Assembly: GCF_900537995.1 (NCBI RefSeq)
Contig: NZ_LR027880.1
Span: 1,558,001-1,622,000 of the forward strand
Reading direction: 5' to 3'
From: Roseburia intestinalis L1-82
GTDB taxonomy: Bacteria > Bacillota > Clostridia > Lachnospirales > Lachnospiraceae
DNA length: 64,000 nucleotides
Notes under the pieces: model-generated
The model's input: only the letters and a program-made list of their open reading frames with translations
Told to the model about the DNA's origin: nothing
The model's database searches: none
Program-made: the position numbers and the translations under genes
Shown here: positions 63,351 through 64,000 of the stretch, piece after piece
Layout of the letters: each line of letters begins with the position of its first letter
Position numbering within the stretch: the stretch's first letter is position 1

Positions 63351-64000
63351 GTGAAATTGATATACGACATCCCAGCATCTTTCTGGGGATTGTTCCGGTC
63401 CGTAAACCGGGACATCTATATAGAAGCACTTCTGACCATCAATGACGAATACCAGTACAACAATTACTTTTTAAGCAGAGAAGCATGTGTCCAGATCTTA
63501 AGCGACATGTGCTCCTCTCGTCGTTATGCCTTTATGAGGGAGGATAACGAGACGGAGGAAGATGAGGAGACCGCATTGCCGGGGCGAATTTTAAACTGGC
63601 TGGTGCGTACAAAATGGCTTAGAAAAATTGAAGATTATGAGGCAATGACTACAAATATCGTCATACCGGATTATGCGGCAGTGATGATCGAGGCATTTGA
63701 AAAATTAGCGGACGAACCGTTAGATGACACGGATCTTTATATCCAGAATGTTTATGCGACTCTTTTTTCTTTTAAAAATGACCACCGCATGAATCTTACC
63801 ATGTTAAAAACGGCGCTTGTCAATACGAAAAAGCTGAATAAGGCATTGCAGGACATGCTCCATAACATGGATAAATTTTTTGAGCGTCTCTTAAACAAAC
63901 AGTCCTACGATGAACTTTTAAAGGAGCATTTAGAGGGCTATGTGGAGGAAGTAGTCAGACGCAAATACCATATTTTAAAGACGAGTGATAACTTTTATAT
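63351..64000 (+). CDS. jetA: Wadjet component JetA (DUF5716-type), 5' part
   Basis: Starts at GTG 63351, with AAGGAAAG upstream, and is open to the window edge (216 codons of about 470 expected). The sequence (YDIPASFWGLFRSVNRDIYI, LSREACVQILSDMC, GRILNWLVRTKWLRKIEDY, DYAAVMIEAFEKLAD, FERLLNKQSYDELLKEHLEG) has the pattern of JetA, the kleisin-like subunit of the Wadjet system. Wadjet is an SMC-like complex (JetABC) with a nuclease (JetD) that extrudes and cuts small circular DNA. Genes jetB, jetC and jetD would be expected downstream, outside the window. Confidence 0.75.
   Translation, partial: MKLIYDIPASFWGLFRSVNRDIYIEALLTINDEYQYNNYFLSREACVQILSDMCSSRRYAFMREDNETEEDEETALPGRILNWLVRTKWLRKIEDYEAMTTNIVIPDYAAVMIEAFEKLADEPLDDTDLYIQNVYATLFSFKNDHRMNLTMLKTALVNTKKLNKALQDMLHNMDKFFERLLNKQSYDELLKEHLEGYVEEVVRRKYHILKTSDNFY

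Overview
The window looks like chromosome of a Gram-positive, spore-forming gut Firmicute, most likely a Lachnospiraceae member close to Roseburia/Agathobacter. This rests on gene content (YlmC/YmxH, NrdR, YqeG, RpiB, EF-P; a CUT1-type glycan locus with GH2, GH5 and GH130; Tn1549/Tn916-family mobile DNA). The genus is inference, not proof.

Positions 1 to about 24,270 are the right part of a degraded integrative conjugative element (ICE) of the Tn1549/Tn916 type. It ends in the usual regulatory and recombination genes: a sigma factor, an Orf8-like HTH protein, Xis and a tyrosine integrase. Two smaller mobilizable elements sit inside it, each with its own large serine recombinase at the right end. 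IME1 (about 600-7300) carries a candidate oriT, MobC, a MobP relaxase, a cysteine-rich VLP protein, RepA, a DnaC-like ATPase, TnpW and a recombinase. IME2 (about 9930-17745) carries a candidate RSF1010-like oriT, a MobQ relaxase, a CHC2 primase, a VirE/VapE-like helicase and a recombinase. AT-rich cargo (lipoproteins and a secreted protein) lies between and beside them. The ICE transfer genes are scarred. Maff2 is reduced to its 3' end beside IME2. A VirB6-like gene is fused by deletion to the tail of a cell-wall hydrolase, so the PrgI/VirB4 genes expected between them are missing. A DUF4366 gene is cut and joined to a headless histidine kinase.

The ICE ends directly upstream of ychF. From there to about 37,800 is ordinary chromosome: ychF, ylmC, nrdR, yqeG, rpiB and efp; then a LacI-type-sensor/GGDEF protein with a membrane alpha/beta hydrolase; an M14 LysM endopeptidase; a COG0523 GTPase; a leucine-rich-repeat protein; and a VWA/DUF2201 protein.

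Positions 37,856-59,221 form a glycan-use locus. It has a GH2 enzyme, two sets of CUT1 ABC permeases with two very different solute-binding proteins, an NHL-repeat/TM protein, a Yip1 protein, DUF5696, a YesL-like DUF624 protein, a LacI regulator, a GH130 phosphorylase and a GH5 lipoprotein. A consensus sigma-A promoter (41622-41650) followed by a LacI-type operator (41658-41673) heads the transport operon. No ABC ATPase is encoded, so a shared MsmK-like ATPase is likely. A plausible scheme is outside cleavage by GH5, import of oligosaccharides, then phosphorolysis by GH130 and hydrolysis by GH2.

The right end holds a candidate guanidine-IV-type riboswitch with terminator before an internally deleted MATE gene, a MoxR-type ATPase that is probably the partner of the VWA protein 23 kb away, nicotinate phosphoribosyltransferase, and the first 650 bases of a Wadjet-type jetA gene, so an SMC-like anti-plasmid system probably continues beyond the window.
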